Source: Rhodohalobacter sp. 614A (GTDB taxonomy: Bacteria > Bacteroidota > Rhodothermia > Balneolales > Balneolaceae). Taken from it: a DNA stretch of 64,000 nt. Below are positions 9,183 to 19,646 of this stretch, piece by piece. The stretch is from positions 1 to 64,000 of the forward strand of contig NZ_JAKEDS010000005.1 in assembly GCF_021462415.1 (NCBI RefSeq). Direction: 5' to 3'. The notes below the pieces were generated by a model that saw only the letters and a program-made list of their open reading frames with translations, was not told the DNA's origin and did no database searches. The first letter of the stretch is position 1. Each line of letters starts with the position of its first letter. A program made the position numbers and the translations under genes.

Positions 9183-10541
9183 ATGAATTTCCGAGATGAA
9201 TCATATCGCCAGCAAATACGGAAAGAAGTCTCCAACTTATGGAGAATTGGATTTCCGGTCATAATCGCCCAGCTTCTTCAAATGAGTATGAGCTTTGTGG
9301 ACACCGTTATGGCCGGACGGCTTTCTCCGGCTGACCTTGCTGCAGTGGCCGTAGGTACAAGTATGCTCATTCCGTTTGTTGTTCTCTGTATGGGAAGCAT
9401 GATGGGCGTTACACCGATTGTAGCACAAAATGTGGGCGGACGGAAACTCTCTGTAATTGGAAAAAATGCACGGCAGGTTTTGTGGCTCAGTCAAATACTT
9501 GCAATCCCCAGTTTTTTCGTGCTCCGCAATCTCGACATTGTGTTTGTCTGGATTGGAGTCACAGAAAATATCATCCCGATTGCAGGAGGTTATTTAAAAG
9601 CCATTTCCTGGGGAATTTTCCCTCTCTATGCATATGGTGCGCTTCGAAATTTTAATGAGGGATTGAGCGTAACCCGCCCGGCCATGTTTGTGGCTTTTCT
9701 GGGAACACTGGTCAACATTCCCGCGAATTATGTGTTGATGTATGGTAAATTGGGAATTCCTGCCATGGGAGCCGTCGGAACAGGCTATGCTTCTGCGATC
9801 GTCTACACGGTTATGTTCCTGGCCATGTTTAGTTTTACATACACTTATAAATCTTACGAACGGTTCGATATCTTCTCCCGGTTCCGATTACCCGAAAAAA
9901 AATATCTCTCCGAATTATTGCGGATTGGCGTGCCGATTGGAATCAGTTCCACAATGGAAGTTTCGATGTTTGCTTGTGTAAGTTTGCTGATCAGTACACT
10001 GAGTACCGTAGCCGTTGCGGGACACCAGGTAGCCATCAACTTTGCCGCTTTGATGTTTATGATTCCCTTTGGCTTATCCGTTGCAATTACAGCTCGGGTT
10101 GGAAATTCAATCGGGAGAAAAAGGCCAGATGAAGCCCAATTTCGCGGATATATCGGGGTGGTAGTTTGCTGCTGTGTAATGATTGTTACTGCGATAATTA
10201 TTTTTCTTTTCCCGAATCAAATTGCATCCATCTATACAGATGATGCCGCAGTGAAAGCCATCGCGGTTGAGCTGCTTTTTATGGCTGCAATTTTTCAACT
10301 CTCCGACGGATTACAAGTAGCTGGTTTCGGTGCATTGCGAGGATTGAAAGACACGAAAGTTCCTATGTTTGTGAACCTGTTTGCCTATTGGATTGTAGGA
10401 CTTTCAGTTGCCTACTACCTCGGATTTATCTCTGATTATGGCGCACCCGGTTTGTGGGTGGGGTTGATTACAGGACTCACTGTGGCCGGAATTTTACACA
10501 ATGTTCGATTTTACATCCGAACCAAAGCAATGGGCGCTTAA
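9183..10541 (+). CDS. MATE family multidrug/metabolite efflux transporter
   Basis: A 452-residue, about 12-helix antiporter made of two MatE repeats. These inner-membrane proteins exchange Na+ or H+ for organic cations or secondary metabolites. Family traits seen: FPVIIAQLLQMSMSFVDTVM with the following AGRLSPADLAAVAVG near the N terminus and the second-repeat segment AGHQVAINFAALMFMIPFGL followed by SVAITARVG. The gene lies about 100 bp upstream of the type III polyketide synthase cassette on the same strand, so a role in exporting that product is possible but unproven. Confidence 0.92.
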   Translation: MNFRDESYRQQIRKEVSNLWRIGFPVIIAQLLQMSMSFVDTVMAGRLSPADLAAVAVGTSMLIPFVVLCMGSMMGVTPIVAQNVGGRKLSVIGKNARQVLWLSQILAIPSFFVLRNLDIVFVWIGVTENIIPIAGGYLKAISWGIFPLYAYGALRNFNEGLSVTRPAMFVAFLGTLVNIPANYVLMYGKLGIPAMGAVGTGYASAIVYTVMFLAMFSFTYTYKSYERFDIFSRFRLPEKKYLSELLRIGVPIGISSTMEVSMFACVSLLISTLSTVAVAGHQVAINFAALMFMIPFGLSVAITARVGNSIGRKRPDEAQFRGYIGVVVCCCVMIVTAIIIFLFPNQIASIYTDDAAVKAIAVELLFMAAIFQLSDGLQVAGFGALRGLKDTKVPMFVNLFAYWIVGLSVAYYLGFISDYGAPGLWVGLITGLTVAGILHNVRFYIRTKAMGA

Positions 10542-10638
10542 CACCTTCACTGAGTTTAGTCTGCCGAACGAAAGTTTTCCATTTCAGATTGATTAGAATA
10601 GTTAGTACATACAACTACTTCATCTAATCTTTACTGAA

Positions 10639-11736
10639 ATGAACTCCGCCTACATCCATTCTATTGAAACTGCCGTTCCGGAGTTTAAATATCAGCAGAC
10701 CGAACTTCGCGATATCATGAAAGATGTAGTGGGTTCCACAAAACGGGAAAAACGAATCATCCATCATCTGTATTCCAATTCAGGAATTGACACGCGCTAT
10801 TCCGTCGTGGATGATTTTAAAGACAGAAAATCGCCCAAATTATTTTTCAACGGACAAGGAGCGACTCCCGGCACAAAAAGCCGAAATGACCTTTATATCC
10901 AACAGGGACGTAAACTGTTTGTGGAAGTAGCTAAGAAACTTCTAAAAAATTCCGATTTTAAAGCAGCCGATATCACACATCTGGTAACCGTTTCCTGCAC
11001 AGGATTTTACGCTCCCGGCCCCGATTTCGATATCATTGAATCGCTTGGTTTGAATCCTTCGGTTGAGCGTTATCATCTTGGATTTATGGGATGTTACGCA
11101 TCCATCCCCGCCCTGAAAATGGCCCGGCAATTTTGCCAGGCAGATGAAAAATCTACCGTTCTTGTTGTTTCTGTAGAACTCTGTTCCATCCATTTTCAGG
11201 CAAATACCCAAATGGATAACCTTTTGTCTTCTACTGTTTTTGCAGATGGGGGTGCCGGAGTTATTATCAGTAGTAAAATGCCTGAGAAACAATCATTCAG
11301 GCTCGATGGATTTGCTTCCTCCATCAACAAAAAGGGTGCGGATGACATGGCATGGTCCATTGGCGATACAGGTTTTAATATGATTTTATCCAACTATATT
11401 CCTGATCTCCTCAAAGAAGGTATGGATGACTTTCTCTTGGATGTAATCAATCAGTTTAAAATCAGCCAAGATGAAATTGAACAATGGGCAATTCATCCCG
11501 GCGGAAAAGCAATTCTTGACAAGCTTGAATCGTCTACGTCCATCCCAAAAGGAACAGCCGGTTCATCACGAAAAGTACTTTCGAAATATGGTAACATGAG
11601 TAGTGCCACCATCCTTTTTGTGTTGAAAGAACTACTCGATCAAACATCAGATAAACCGGAGAAGAAAACATTGGCCATGTCGTTTGGTCCCGGGCTCACG
11701 CTGGAGTCTGCGCTGCTTTCCAAAATCACTCGCTGA
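10639..11736 (+). CDS. Type III polyketide synthase (chalcone/stilbene synthase family)
   Basis: A 365-residue homodimeric-type ketosynthase that would load an acyl-CoA and extend it with malonyl-CoA, then cyclise to a resorcinol, pyrone or similar ring. The catalytic triad is intact: Cys152 in GFMGCYAS, His286 in WAIHPGGKAI and Asn319 in KYGNMSSAT. The C-terminal loop MSFGPGLTLES is the family GFGPG-type motif. Bacterial relatives make alkylresorcinols, alkylpyrones or tetrahydroxynaphthalene; I cannot assign the starter from sequence. It is separated by 3 bp from a methyltransferase and followed by an FAD monooxygenase, so it forms a three-gene biosynthetic operon. Confidence 0.93.
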   Translation: MNSAYIHSIETAVPEFKYQQTELRDIMKDVVGSTKREKRIIHHLYSNSGIDTRYSVVDDFKDRKSPKLFFNGQGATPGTKSRNDLYIQQGRKLFVEVAKKLLKNSDFKAADITHLVTVSCTGFYAPGPDFDIIESLGLNPSVERYHLGFMGCYASIPALKMARQFCQADEKSTVLVVSVELCSIHFQANTQMDNLLSSTVFADGGAGVIISSKMPEKQSFRLDGFASSINKKGADDMAWSIGDTGFNMILSNYIPDLLKEGMDDFLLDVINQFKISQDEIEQWAIHPGGKAILDKLESSTSIPKGTAGSSRKVLSKYGNMSSATILFVLKELLDQTSDKPEKKTLAMSFGPGLTLESALLSKITR

Positions 11737-11739
11737 GCC

Positions 11740-12444
11740 ATGCCTCTCTTTCTGAAAAAACGAGATGAGAAGCTCACGGAAAAGATGGATCAACCGGATT
11801 GCGACACGCATCTGCTTTTTAATACATACCAGCAATTCACGACCATAAACAAACTTCTTTCGGGCTGGCAACGTGTTTATAAAAAATATATCCGTCCGGT
11901 TTTTTCTGATCCATCTAAAGAATATTCTATCCTTGATATTGGCTGCGGTGGCGGAGACATTATTCAACTGCTGGATCAGCTTTCAAAAAGAGATGGATTT
12001 CAGGTTAGATTTACCGGAATTGATCCGGATGCCCGTGCCATCCGGTTTGTATCAAAAAAAGAATCGCCCGAAAATATTTCTTTTTTACAAGCCAGTGCTT
12101 CCGATTTGATCAAGAAAAACCACTCTTTTGACATTGTAATTTCTAATCACCTGATCCATCATCTCACAAATTCCGAACTTTTAACGATTTGCGGGGAAGC
12201 TGAAAAACTTGCCTCGAAACGGATTGTATTTAATGATATTGAACGAAGTGATGTCGGTTATGCCTCTTTTAAGATTTCAGCATCTCTGATTTTTCACAAC
12301 AGCTTTATCGTACCGGACGGACTAACTTCCATCAAAAAAAGTTTTCGAAAAGAAGAACTTCAAAATGCATTGCCAGATGGCTGGAATGTACACAAACAGT
12401 TTCCCTTTCGGCTTTTGGCCACTCATGAATCGCAAACAAATTGA
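11740..12444 (+). CDS. Class I SAM-dependent methyltransferase of the polyketide cassette
   Basis: A 234-residue Rossmann-fold methyltransferase. SAM-binding motif I is ILDIGCGGGD at residues 64-73, the acidic motif II is FTGIDPDARAI, and FDIVISNHLIHHL is the post-motif strand typical of UbiE/small-molecule methyltransferases. It starts 3 bp after the polyketide synthase and its TGA overlaps the start of the next gene. It probably methylates the polyketide ring (O- or C-methylation), by analogy with methyltransferases beside other bacterial type III synthases; the target is inferred from context only. Confidence 0.88.
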   Translation: MPLFLKKRDEKLTEKMDQPDCDTHLLFNTYQQFTTINKLLSGWQRVYKKYIRPVFSDPSKEYSILDIGCGGGDIIQLLDQLSKRDGFQVRFTGIDPDARAIRFVSKKESPENISFLQASASDLIKKNHSFDIVISNHLIHHLTNSELLTICGEAEKLASKRIVFNDIERSDVGYASFKISASLIFHNSFIVPDGLTSIKKSFRKEELQNALPDGWNVHKQFPFRLLATHESQTN

Positions 12445-13601
12445 GCAATTTGGAAACAGATATTGTTATTGTTGGCGGTGGTCCCGTGGGTTTATTTCTC
12501 GCGGGACGATTGATTCAGCATGGAATTTCATGCAAGGTTCTGGAAAAAAGAAATAAAATCGATCGACATTCCAAATCACTTGGCATTCATCCTGTATCGA
12601 TGGAGCTTTTTCATACAGCCGGTATTGTAAAACCTTTTTTAAAAGAAGGATTAAAAATTAAAAAAGGAATTGCTTTTTGGGATGCGAAAGAACTTGGTAC
12701 GATTTCATTTGAAGACTGTCCTCCTCCCTTCAGGTTTATTCTGGCACTTCCACAATGGAAAACAGAGAGAATCCTTGAAAACTGGGTACGAAAATCAGAT
12801 CCTGATGCCTTCATTCGTGGCTCTGAAGTAACTGGGATTTCTCAAACTCATGATTCAACAGAAATCAAATTCACACACAATAGAGACACAAAATCCATCC
12901 GCAGCAGATTTCTTGTTGGCTGCGATGGCAAAAACAGTATTGTCCGAAAACTGGCAGGGATAGAATTCATCGGAAAAGCCTACCCCGACTGTTACATCAT
13001 GGGCGATTTTGAAGATACAACTCCATTCGGCTCCGATGCCGCTGTTTATCTTCATTCTGAAGGATTGATTGAGTCGTTTCCCCTTCCAAATGATCAGAGA
13101 CGTTGGGTGCTAAAAACCGATCGATATATTGAAAATCCCACTCCGCAAATGATTGCCGAGATTGTACGTACAAGGATTCATCATATTCTCTATGGCGCCA
13201 AAAATTTCATGGTCAGCAGTTTTGGAGTACAGCAGTATTCGGCTGAAAAATACGTTCACCAAAATGTGCTGTTGGCCGGAGATGCAGCTCATGTTGTAAG
13301 TCCCATCGGTGGACAGGGAATGAATCTCGGCTGGCTGGATGCGGAGCATGTCACTTCCGTTCTGAAGAATACCCTGGAGGATTCATCAAACCAAAAGAGA
13401 CTATTTTCAGAATACTCGAAAAACAGGAAAAAAATTGCCAGGCAAGTTGCTAAACGGGCAGAAATGAATATGCATCTCGGACGAAAAGAGACGTCCACAT
13501 TCTTCTATAAAATGATGATGACCATTTCTCTGAAAAGCAGGCTTAACAAATTACTTGCTCAAATTTTTACAATGAGAGGACTTGGAAAATGGTGGATTTA
13601 G
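12441..13601 (+). CDS. FAD-dependent aromatic-ring monooxygenase of the polyketide cassette
   Basis: A 386-residue class A flavoprotein hydroxylase (PHBH/UbiH family). The FAD-binding GGGPVG is at residues 12-17, the second FAD/NADPH motif is FLVGCDGKNSIVRK, and GDAAHVVSPIGGQGMNLG begins at Gly280. Such enzymes insert oxygen into phenolic rings with NAD(P)H and O2. The start is TTG at 12441, overlapping the methyltransferase stop as TTGA, so the pair is translationally coupled. It likely hydroxylates the phenolic product of the synthase, paralleling the SrsC step in Streptomyces griseus phenolic-lipid synthesis. Confidence 0.9.
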   Translation: MSNLETDIVIVGGGPVGLFLAGRLIQHGISCKVLEKRNKIDRHSKSLGIHPVSMELFHTAGIVKPFLKEGLKIKKGIAFWDAKELGTISFEDCPPPFRFILALPQWKTERILENWVRKSDPDAFIRGSEVTGISQTHDSTEIKFTHNRDTKSIRSRFLVGCDGKNSIVRKLAGIEFIGKAYPDCYIMGDFEDTTPFGSDAAVYLHSEGLIESFPLPNDQRRWVLKTDRYIENPTPQMIAEIVRTRIHHILYGAKNFMVSSFGVQQYSAEKYVHQNVLLAGDAAHVVSPIGGQGMNLGWLDAEHVTSVLKNTLEDSSNQKRLFSEYSKNRKKIARQVAKRAEMNMHLGRKETSTFFYKMMMTISLKSRLNKLLAQIFTMRGLGKWWI

Positions 13602-13645
13602 CTTTTTTGCTATCCTGAGCTTTTTGAGTATTTAGTTACCAATGC

Positions 13646-14482
13646 TCAATCAAAAACAATCGTCTTATCCTTATAAATAAACACCCGGTTTTCGAGCACC
13701 AACTTTAGGGATTTTGCAAGGACATTTTTCTCAATATCCCGACCCGCCCGGGCCATTCCAGCCGCTGTAAAAGTATGATTGACGGGAATCACATCTTGGA
13801 CAATTATCGGACCTTCGTCCAGGTTTTCGGTAACAAAATGAGACGTGCTTCCAATAATTTTTACTCCCCGCTCAAACGCCTGCTGGTAGGGTGAAGCTCC
13901 AATAAATGCCGGCAAAAAAGAGTGATGAATATTGATAATGCGATACGGATAATGTTTGATGAATCCGGGTGTGAAAATTCGCATATATTTTGCAAGCACA
14001 AGATATTCCGGTTCATAATCATTGAGACATGCCAAAATTTTCTGCTCATGCTCTTCTCTGGAATAAGCCTCCGCAGAAATATAGTGGTATGGAATATTGA
14101 ACGATTCCGTCAATTTTCTGAGTGAATCATGATTGCTGATGACCGCTTTTATATCACAGGCCAGTTCATTATCCGCATTTCGGAGTAGCAAATCGCCCAG
14201 GCAATGAGTTTCTTTGGTCGCCAGAATCACAACCGGTTTTTTACGAAGTGCAGAAAGACGAATGTTGGCTTCCTCAGGTAATACGTCAGTCAATTTCTTT
14301 CTGAATGGCTCTTCCGGATGACTTCCCTCTAACACGGTTCTCATAAGAAAATAACCGGAATTTGAATCCACAAACTCATGGTTACTGATGATGTTCAACC
14401 CCAAATCATAAATCACTTTTGTGATATTATAAACGAGTCCCTTTGCATCCGGACAATCAATAAGAACAATTTGTTTCGACAT
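13646..14482 (-). CDS. purU: Formyltetrahydrofolate deformylase
   Basis: PurU hydrolyses 10-formyl-THF to THF and formate, balancing one-carbon pools and supplying formate for purine synthesis. The 278 residues match the family. An N-terminal ACT domain (about 1-85, starting VLIDCPDAKGLVYNITKVIY) is followed by a formyl-transferase-like catalytic domain with NIHHSFLPAF, GASPYQQAFERGVKIIG and TSHFVTENLDEGPII, which carry the Asn/His/Asp catalytic residues. It lies 6 bp after the NhaC-like gene and is probably in its operon. Confidence 0.96.
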   Translation of the reverse strand: MSKQIVLIDCPDAKGLVYNITKVIYDLGLNIISNHEFVDSNSGYFLMRTVLEGSHPEEPFRKKLTDVLPEEANIRLSALRKKPVVILATKETHCLGDLLLRNADNELACDIKAVISNHDSLRKLTESFNIPYHYISAEAYSREEHEQKILACLNDYEPEYLVLAKYMRIFTPGFIKHYPYRIINIHHSFLPAFIGASPYQQAFERGVKIIGSTSHFVTENLDEGPIIVQDVIPVNHTFTAAGMARAGRDIEKNVLAKSLKLVLENRVFIYKDKTIVFD

Positions 14483-14488
14483 TTTTTA

Positions 14489-15814
14489 TCAGGATAAATG
14501 TGAAGAATGCTGCCGTTTTCGATAACCGATAAATATGAATGCACATACGAACAGAATCAACCCATAATAATTGTGAGTGACGGCCTCCCACGGAGAAATG
14601 GCAAATGTGGCACTTAGCAGAAGAGCCTGATTTCCATAGGGTATAAAACTCTGCGCCGAACATGCAAAAATATCCAGAAGGCTGGCCGTTCTTTTGGGAG
14701 AGATATTGTGTTTTTTTGCAATGGAGCGACTGATTTCACCCGTTACGACAATGGCTACCACATTATTTGCCACACAAATATCCGTGATAAACGCCAAAGC
14801 ACCGATTGCCAGTTGCTGTGCTCTATTGCCAGTTCGGGATGCTTTCTCTGCCATTCGGTTGATTTTCCCGGCAATCCATTGGAGTCCGCCCTGCTGTTTG
14901 ATAAATTCGGCGAGCGATCCGACAAACATCGCCAGTATAAAAATTCCAAACATACTGGCGAATCCGGCAGAAATATCTCCTCCCAAAGAAGAAAGCTCAT
15001 ATCCGGTCAAAAGAACTCCCTGTAAAGCAGCAAGAATAATTCCGAGAATCAAAACCAAAAATACATTCATACCACCTACTGCCAGAACTAAAATAGCTAT
15101 ATACGGAATGGTAGCCAGCCACTGCATCTGCTGACTTTCTACGGGCGCCGAGTCGGTCGCGATCAATAGAAAAACAATGACTGAGATAATCGCAGCAGGC
15201 AATGCCACCTTAATGTTTTCCCGAAATTTATCCCGCATTTCTACACCTTGGGTTCGGGTAGCGGCAATCGTCGTATCAGAAATAATGGAGAGGTTATCCC
15301 CAAACATTGCACCGCCAAAAAGGGCTCCGGCAAGAAACGTTGGATCGGTACCGGTTTGATCGGCAAAACCAACAGCCACCGGAGCTAACGCTCCAATTGT
15401 ACCTACGGAAGTTCCCATCGCCAGAGAAATCAATGCGGCAATCACAAACAAGCCCGGTAAAATATAACCGGCCGGTATAATTTGAAGTCCGGCATTGACA
15501 ACGGCTTCCACTCCACCAGTCGCTTCGGCCACACTTGAAAAAGCACCTGCCAACAAGAATATCATACACATGGTGATGATATTATCATTCCCGGCCCCTT
15601 TTACTAAAATGGCGATAGATTCTTTTAAGGGCTTCCGATGAAGAAGAATCGCTAGAATGAGTGCAGGAATAATGGCCACCTGGCCCGGCAATTGTTGGAA
15701 TGGATGATCGACTCCCTGAACTTGGAGAACGATTCCCGAACCAAGAAAAAGAGCTATGAATAGTAAAAACGGAAGAAGAGAGAGTGTTGCTTTCCGGCTG
15801 TTGAGTTGATCCAT
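14489..15814 (-). CDS. NhaC family Na+/H+ antiporter
   Basis: A 441-residue inner-membrane protein with about 11-12 hydrophobic helices, belonging to the NhaC/YheL-type antiporters. Recognisable stretches are SLAMGTSVGTIGALAPVAVG, LAGALFGGAMFGDNLSIISD followed by TTIAATRTQG, and the late FITDICVANNVVAIVVTG. Such proteins expel Na+ (or exchange organic substrates such as malate/lactate in some members). A sodium antiporter would suit a marine or saline organism. purU follows directly. Confidence 0.9.
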   Translation of the reverse strand: MDQLNSRKATLSLLPFLLFIALFLGSGIVLQVQGVDHPFQQLPGQVAIIPALILAILLHRKPLKESIAILVKGAGNDNIITMCMIFLLAGAFSSVAEATGGVEAVVNAGLQIIPAGYILPGLFVIAALISLAMGTSVGTIGALAPVAVGFADQTGTDPTFLAGALFGGAMFGDNLSIISDTTIAATRTQGVEMRDKFRENIKVALPAAIISVIVFLLIATDSAPVESQQMQWLATIPYIAILVLAVGGMNVFLVLILGIILAALQGVLLTGYELSSLGGDISAGFASMFGIFILAMFVGSLAEFIKQQGGLQWIAGKINRMAEKASRTGNRAQQLAIGALAFITDICVANNVVAIVVTGEISRSIAKKHNISPKRTASLLDIFACSAQSFIPYGNQALLLSATFAISPWEAVTHNYYGLILFVCAFIFIGYRKRQHSSHLS

Positions 15815-15825
15815 AGGGGGAATTA

Positions 15826-15856
15826 AAAAGCCCGACCTGTATTAGATCGGGCTTTT
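15826..15856 (-). terminator. Rho-independent terminator after aconitase
   Basis: The plus strand shows AAAAGCCCGA, an 11-nt loop, then TCGGGCTTTT: a perfect 10-bp stem. On the minus strand the hairpin is followed by a T-rich run (CTTTTTAATT). It lies 28 bp beyond the aconitase stop and just before the NhaC-like start, so it should separate the two minus-strand units. Confidence 0.88.
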
Positions 15857-15883
15857 ATTAATTAGATATTATCGAATCAATAA

Positions 15884-18601
15884 TTAGCTCTTCTGCTTAT
15901 CCTCTTCCACATAATCGCGGAGAACTTTGTGCAGAATTCCGCCATTTCGGTAGTAATCCACTTCAACGGGTGTATCGATTCGGCAATCAGTTACAAACTC
16001 AATCTGGGTTCCGTCTTCTTTGGTGGCGGTAACTTTGATTTCGTCGCGAGCTTTCACATTGTCATCCACGTGAATGTTAAATGCTTCCGTACCATCAAGT
16101 CCAAGGCTGTCAGCGCTATCTCCTTCTTTAAATTGAAGCGGCAGAACTCCCATTTGGATCAGATTGGATCGGTGAATACGCTCGTAAGAAACGGCAATCA
16201 CACATTTCACACCAAGAAGATTGGTTCCTTTTGCAGCCCAGTCACGAGATGAGCCGGTTCCGTACTGCGTACCGGCCAATGCAACCAGCGGAGTATTTGA
16301 TTCTTTATACTTCAACGAAGCATCAAAGATTGTTGTGATTTCACCGGTTGGGTGATATTTCGTAAAACCGCCTTCCGTTCCGGGAGCCAGTTGATTTTTA
16401 AACCGTACGTTTGCGAAAGTACCGCGTGTCATCACACGGTCGTTGCCCCGACGTGATCCGTAGGAGTTGAAATCTTTTTTCTCAACGCCATGTGCTTTCA
16501 GATATTCACCTGCAGGCGCATCTTCCTTAATATTTCCGGCGGGTGAAATGTGATCGGTTGTGATTGAATCGCCTACTTTGACGAGCACTTTTGCCCCTTT
16601 AATGGGTTGAATCGGAGCAGGATCACCTTCCATTCCCATAAAGAATGGCGGTTCCTGAATGTATGTGGATGAATCATCCCATTCGAAAAGATCTCCACCT
16701 TTCACAGGAATTTTTTCCCACGTTTCTGATTCAAAAATGTCGCTGTACATTTTTTCAAACAGTTCAGGACGAATGGCGCTGTCCAGATGCTCGGCGATTT
16801 CTGCGGTCGTCGGCCAAATCTCTTTCAGGTAAACGTCTTTTCCATCTTTATCTTTGCCGATTGGCTCGTTAGCAAGATCAATATGAACGGTTCCTGCCAA
16901 TGCGTATGCCACTACAAGCGGAGGTGACGCGAGGAAATTCGCTTTCACCCACGGATGGATTCGGCCTTCGAAGTTTCTGTTGCCTGAGAGAACTCCGGCA
17001 GCAATCAAATCGCCTTCTTTAATGGCTCTTTCAACCGGTTCGGGAAGCGGGCCTGAGTTACCGATACAAGTTGTACATCCGTAACCCACAAGATTAAAAC
17101 CGAGTTTGTCCATGTATTCTGTGAGACCGGCTTCTTGCAAATATTCGGTTACAACCCTGGAACCCGGTGCCAGTGACGTTTTCACATACGCGGGAACTTT
17201 GAGTCCGCGTTCGTATGCTTTTTTGGCTACAATACCTGCGCCAAGCATCACACTTGGGTTGGATGTGTTGGTACAACTTGTGATAGCGGCAATTACCACA
17301 TCGCCGTGTTTCATTTCAATTTGCTGGCCATTTTTGTACACACCTTTGTTTGCCAGTTTTTCCTGTGTGAGGCTAAAGCCCATTGTCGGGTCGTCACTGG
17401 TCAGAGATTGCTCAAAAGTCGTTTTCATATTTTTCAGCACAATCCGGTCGTGCGGAAGTTTCGGTCCGGCGAGTGATGTTTCAACCGTACTGAGATCCAG
17501 CTCAAGTGTGGATGAAAATTCCGGATCAATAGTATCATCTGTTCTGAAGAGTCCTTGTGCTTTGGTATAACTTCCAACCAGATCAACCAGTTCTTTTGCG
17601 CGCCCTGTTCGGCTCATATAACGAAGGGATTCTTCATCAATCGGGAAGAAACCCATGGTTGCGCCATATTCAGGAGCCATGTTTGCAATGGTTGCACGAT
17701 CTGGCAGACTCATATTGCTGATTCCATCACCATAAAATTCCACAAACTTGCCAACCACACCGTGCTTGCGAAGCATCTGGGTTACGGTCAGAGTCAAGTC
17801 TGTTGCCGTGACGCCTTCTCGAAGAGCGCCAGTCAGTTTCATACCCACAACTTCAGGCACCAACATGGAAATGGGCTGACCCAACATAGCCGCTTCCGCT
17901 TCAATTCCGCCAACACCCCAACCAAGAATTCCGAGTCCGTTAATCATCGTGGTGTGAGAGTCGGTTCCCACCAATGTATCAGGGTAAGCAACGGTTGAAC
18001 CGTCAGCTTCTTTACGAGTAAAAACTCCTTTTGCCAGGTACTCAAGGTTTACCTGGTGAACAATTCCACGCCCCGGAGGAACTACCCGGAAATTATCAAA
18101 AGCTTCTTTGCCCCACTTCAGGAATTGATAGCGTTCGTTATTCCTCTCCATCTCTTTTTCCACGTTAAACATCAGCGCGGCGTCACGGCCAAACATATCT
18201 ACCTGAACAGAGTGGTCAATTACAAGATCCACCGGAACTTGTGGGTTGATGGACTTTGGATCCCCTCCCATTCGTTTCATGGCAGACCGGAGAGCGGCTA
18301 AATCCACAACCGCCGGAACGCCCGTAAAATCCTGCAACACAACCCGTGATGGTTTGAAAGGGATCTCTCCTTCCGGATTTTTTGCATTATAATTTGCGAG
18401 AAGTTTGATGTCATTTTCCGTGATGGCGTAGCCGTCGAATTCTCTTAAAACGGCCTCCAATAAAATTTTAATCGTAAATGGCAGTTTGCTGATATTCCCG
18501 TAGCCAAGTTCTTCCAGTTTTTTAAGGCTATAGAGATGAGCCTCACCCGAACCAGTGTTAAATGCTACTTTGGTTTGCTTAAGTGGGTTGTTGGATGTCA
18601 T
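15884..18601 (-). CDS. acnA: Aconitate hydratase (AcnA type)
   Basis: Aconitase isomerises citrate to isocitrate in the TCA cycle using a [4Fe-4S] cluster. The 905-residue length is that of the AcnA/IRP family. The three cluster cysteines are in [12 protein letters not shown] (about residue 442) and [12 protein letters not shown] (about 508-511). Other signatures are [40 protein letters not shown] and the swivel-domain motif [14 protein letters not shown]. It stands alone between its own upstream region and a strong terminator. Confidence 0.97.
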   Translation of the reverse strand: MTSNNPLKQTKVAFNTGSGEAHLYSLKKLEELGYGNISKLPFTIKILLEAVLREFDGYAITENDIKLLANYNAKNPEGEIPFKPSRVVLQDFTGVPAVVDLAALRSAMKRMGGDPKSINPQVPVDLVIDHSVQVDMFGRDAALMFNVEKEMERNNERYQFLKWGKEAFDNFRVVPPGRGIVHQVNLEYLAKGVFTRKEADGSTVAYPDTLVGTDSHTTMINGLGILGWGVGGIEAEAAMLGQPISMLVPEVVGMKLTGALREGVTATDLTLTVTQMLRKHGVVGKFVEFYGDGISNMSLPDRATIANMAPEYGATMGFFPIDEESLRYMSRTGRAKELVDLVGSYTKAQGLFRTDDTIDPEFSSTLELDLSTVETSLAGPKLPHDRIVLKNMKTTFEQSLTSDDPTMGFSLTQEKLANKGVYKNGQQIEMKHGDVVIAAITSCTNTSNPSVMLGAGIVAKKAYERGLKVPAYVKTSLAPGSRVVTEYLQEAGLTEYMDKLGFNLVGYGCTTCIGNSGPLPEPVERAIKEGDLIAAGVLSGNRNFEGRIHPWVKANFLASPPLVVAYALAGTVHIDLANEPIGKDKDGKDVYLKEIWPTTAEIAEHLDSAIRPELFEKMYSDIFESETWEKIPVKGGDLFEWDDSSTYIQEPPFFMGMEGDPAPIQPIKGAKVLVKVGDSITTDHISPAGNIKEDAPAGEYLKAHGVEKKDFNSYGSRRGNDRVMTRGTFANVRFKNQLAPGTEGGFTKYHPTGEITTIFDASLKYKESNTPLVALAGTQYGTGSSRDWAAKGTNLLGVKCVIAVSYERIHRSNLIQMGVLPLQFKEGDSADSLGLDGTEAFNIHVDDNVKARDEIKVTATKEDGTQIEFVTDCRIDTPVEVDYYRNGGILHKVLRDYVEEDKQKS

Positions 18602-18746
18602 AAAGTCCTCAGTTGATTTTTCAACATGTTAAGATTTTCCTTTTGAGTCTTTAAAAATAAGGTTTTTTGGATTTAGTTTCTTTATAAATAAGAATCCCTA
18701 TTCAAAGACCGAATACATTACAGCAGCCATTTCAAATCCTGAAAAT

Positions 18747-19646
18747 TTATTCTTCGAATTCACAAGCAATCAGGTTCCCAGCTCCATCAAAACAGCTTTT
18801 TAAAGGTACACCTCTCCAGCTTGCTATTCCCGCCACCAATCCGGTTCCATTTACTACATTGGTTGCAACTTCCGGTAAAGCAAGTTGTTGTTCATCAATA
18901 TCCGCCAAATCCGGCCAATCTTCACTTGCGGAAGCCACAACGACAGATCGTTCTCGAATGATTAGTTTCTCACGGGATGTTATTGTTTCTGCTTCCAGCA
19001 TGGGCCAGGCATCAATGTCAATGTAATAACTTCCCGGAGTGCTTACATATGCTGTTTCCAGATGAGAAAGTGAAACGGGAAACTCAGCTGACAATCTATT
19101 ATGCTCTACTACCTGAAGAATAAATGTAGTTTCTACAACTGCCAAATCTTCGATACCCGAAACCTCAATACTTCCCTTCTCCTCTCCAGTTTGATATGTA
19201 ATTTTGGGTTTTGGAATATTTTTTGGTGTAGTAGCCACTGCATAACAGCTTTCCCCCTCTTGCGACTCTACCCGCAATGTATATGTTTCTTCCGGAAGAA
19301 TCGGTTCTGTTGTCCAAAAATTCCATGCGTACGCTAACGAGCTATAAGAAAAAAGAGAATCATGTAAAGAAATCATCTTACCATCACTTTCACGGGTTAA
19401 TGTTACTTCTATCTTTTCATTTAATTCCGGAGCTTCAACCAATACCTTATCCTGAATAGGTATAACCCGAACCCATTGTGTGTCTGCATTTACATCCAGT
19501 AAACCATACACAGAAAACCGATAAGTATCGTTTTCCTGCAAGGCAGAAAAATCTGTCTCACAGGATAGTACAGCAAGCAGAGTGCACAGTAAAAGACAAG
19601 CATTCGTTAAAAATGTTTTGGAATAATAAAAAGTTGCTGATTTCAT
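18747..19646 (-). CDS. DUF4249-like outer-membrane lipoprotein
   Basis: A 299-residue lipoprotein: a hydrophobic leader ends in LLAVLSC, a lipobox with Cys about residue 29. The following beta-rich region (YRFSVYGLLDVNADTQWVRV, then LPEETYTLRVES) resembles DUF4249 proteins, which in Bacteroidota commonly sit beside TonB-dependent receptors. Its ATG overlaps the receptor's TAA as TAATG, so translation is coupled. It may be a surface accessory lipoprotein of that receptor. The family call is by resemblance and gene order; the ligand is unknown. Confidence 0.65.
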   Translation of the reverse strand: MKSATFYYSKTFLTNACLLLCTLLAVLSCETDFSALQENDTYRFSVYGLLDVNADTQWVRVIPIQDKVLVEAPELNEKIEVTLTRESDGKMISLHDSLFSYSSLAYAWNFWTTEPILPEETYTLRVESQEGESCYAVATTPKNIPKPKITYQTGEEKGSIEVSGIEDLAVVETTFILQVVEHNRLSAEFPVSLSHLETAYVSTPGSYYIDIDAWPMLEAETITSREKLIIRERSVVVASASEDWPDLADIDEQQLALPEVATNVVNGTGLVAGIASWRGVPLKSCFDGAGNLIACEFEE

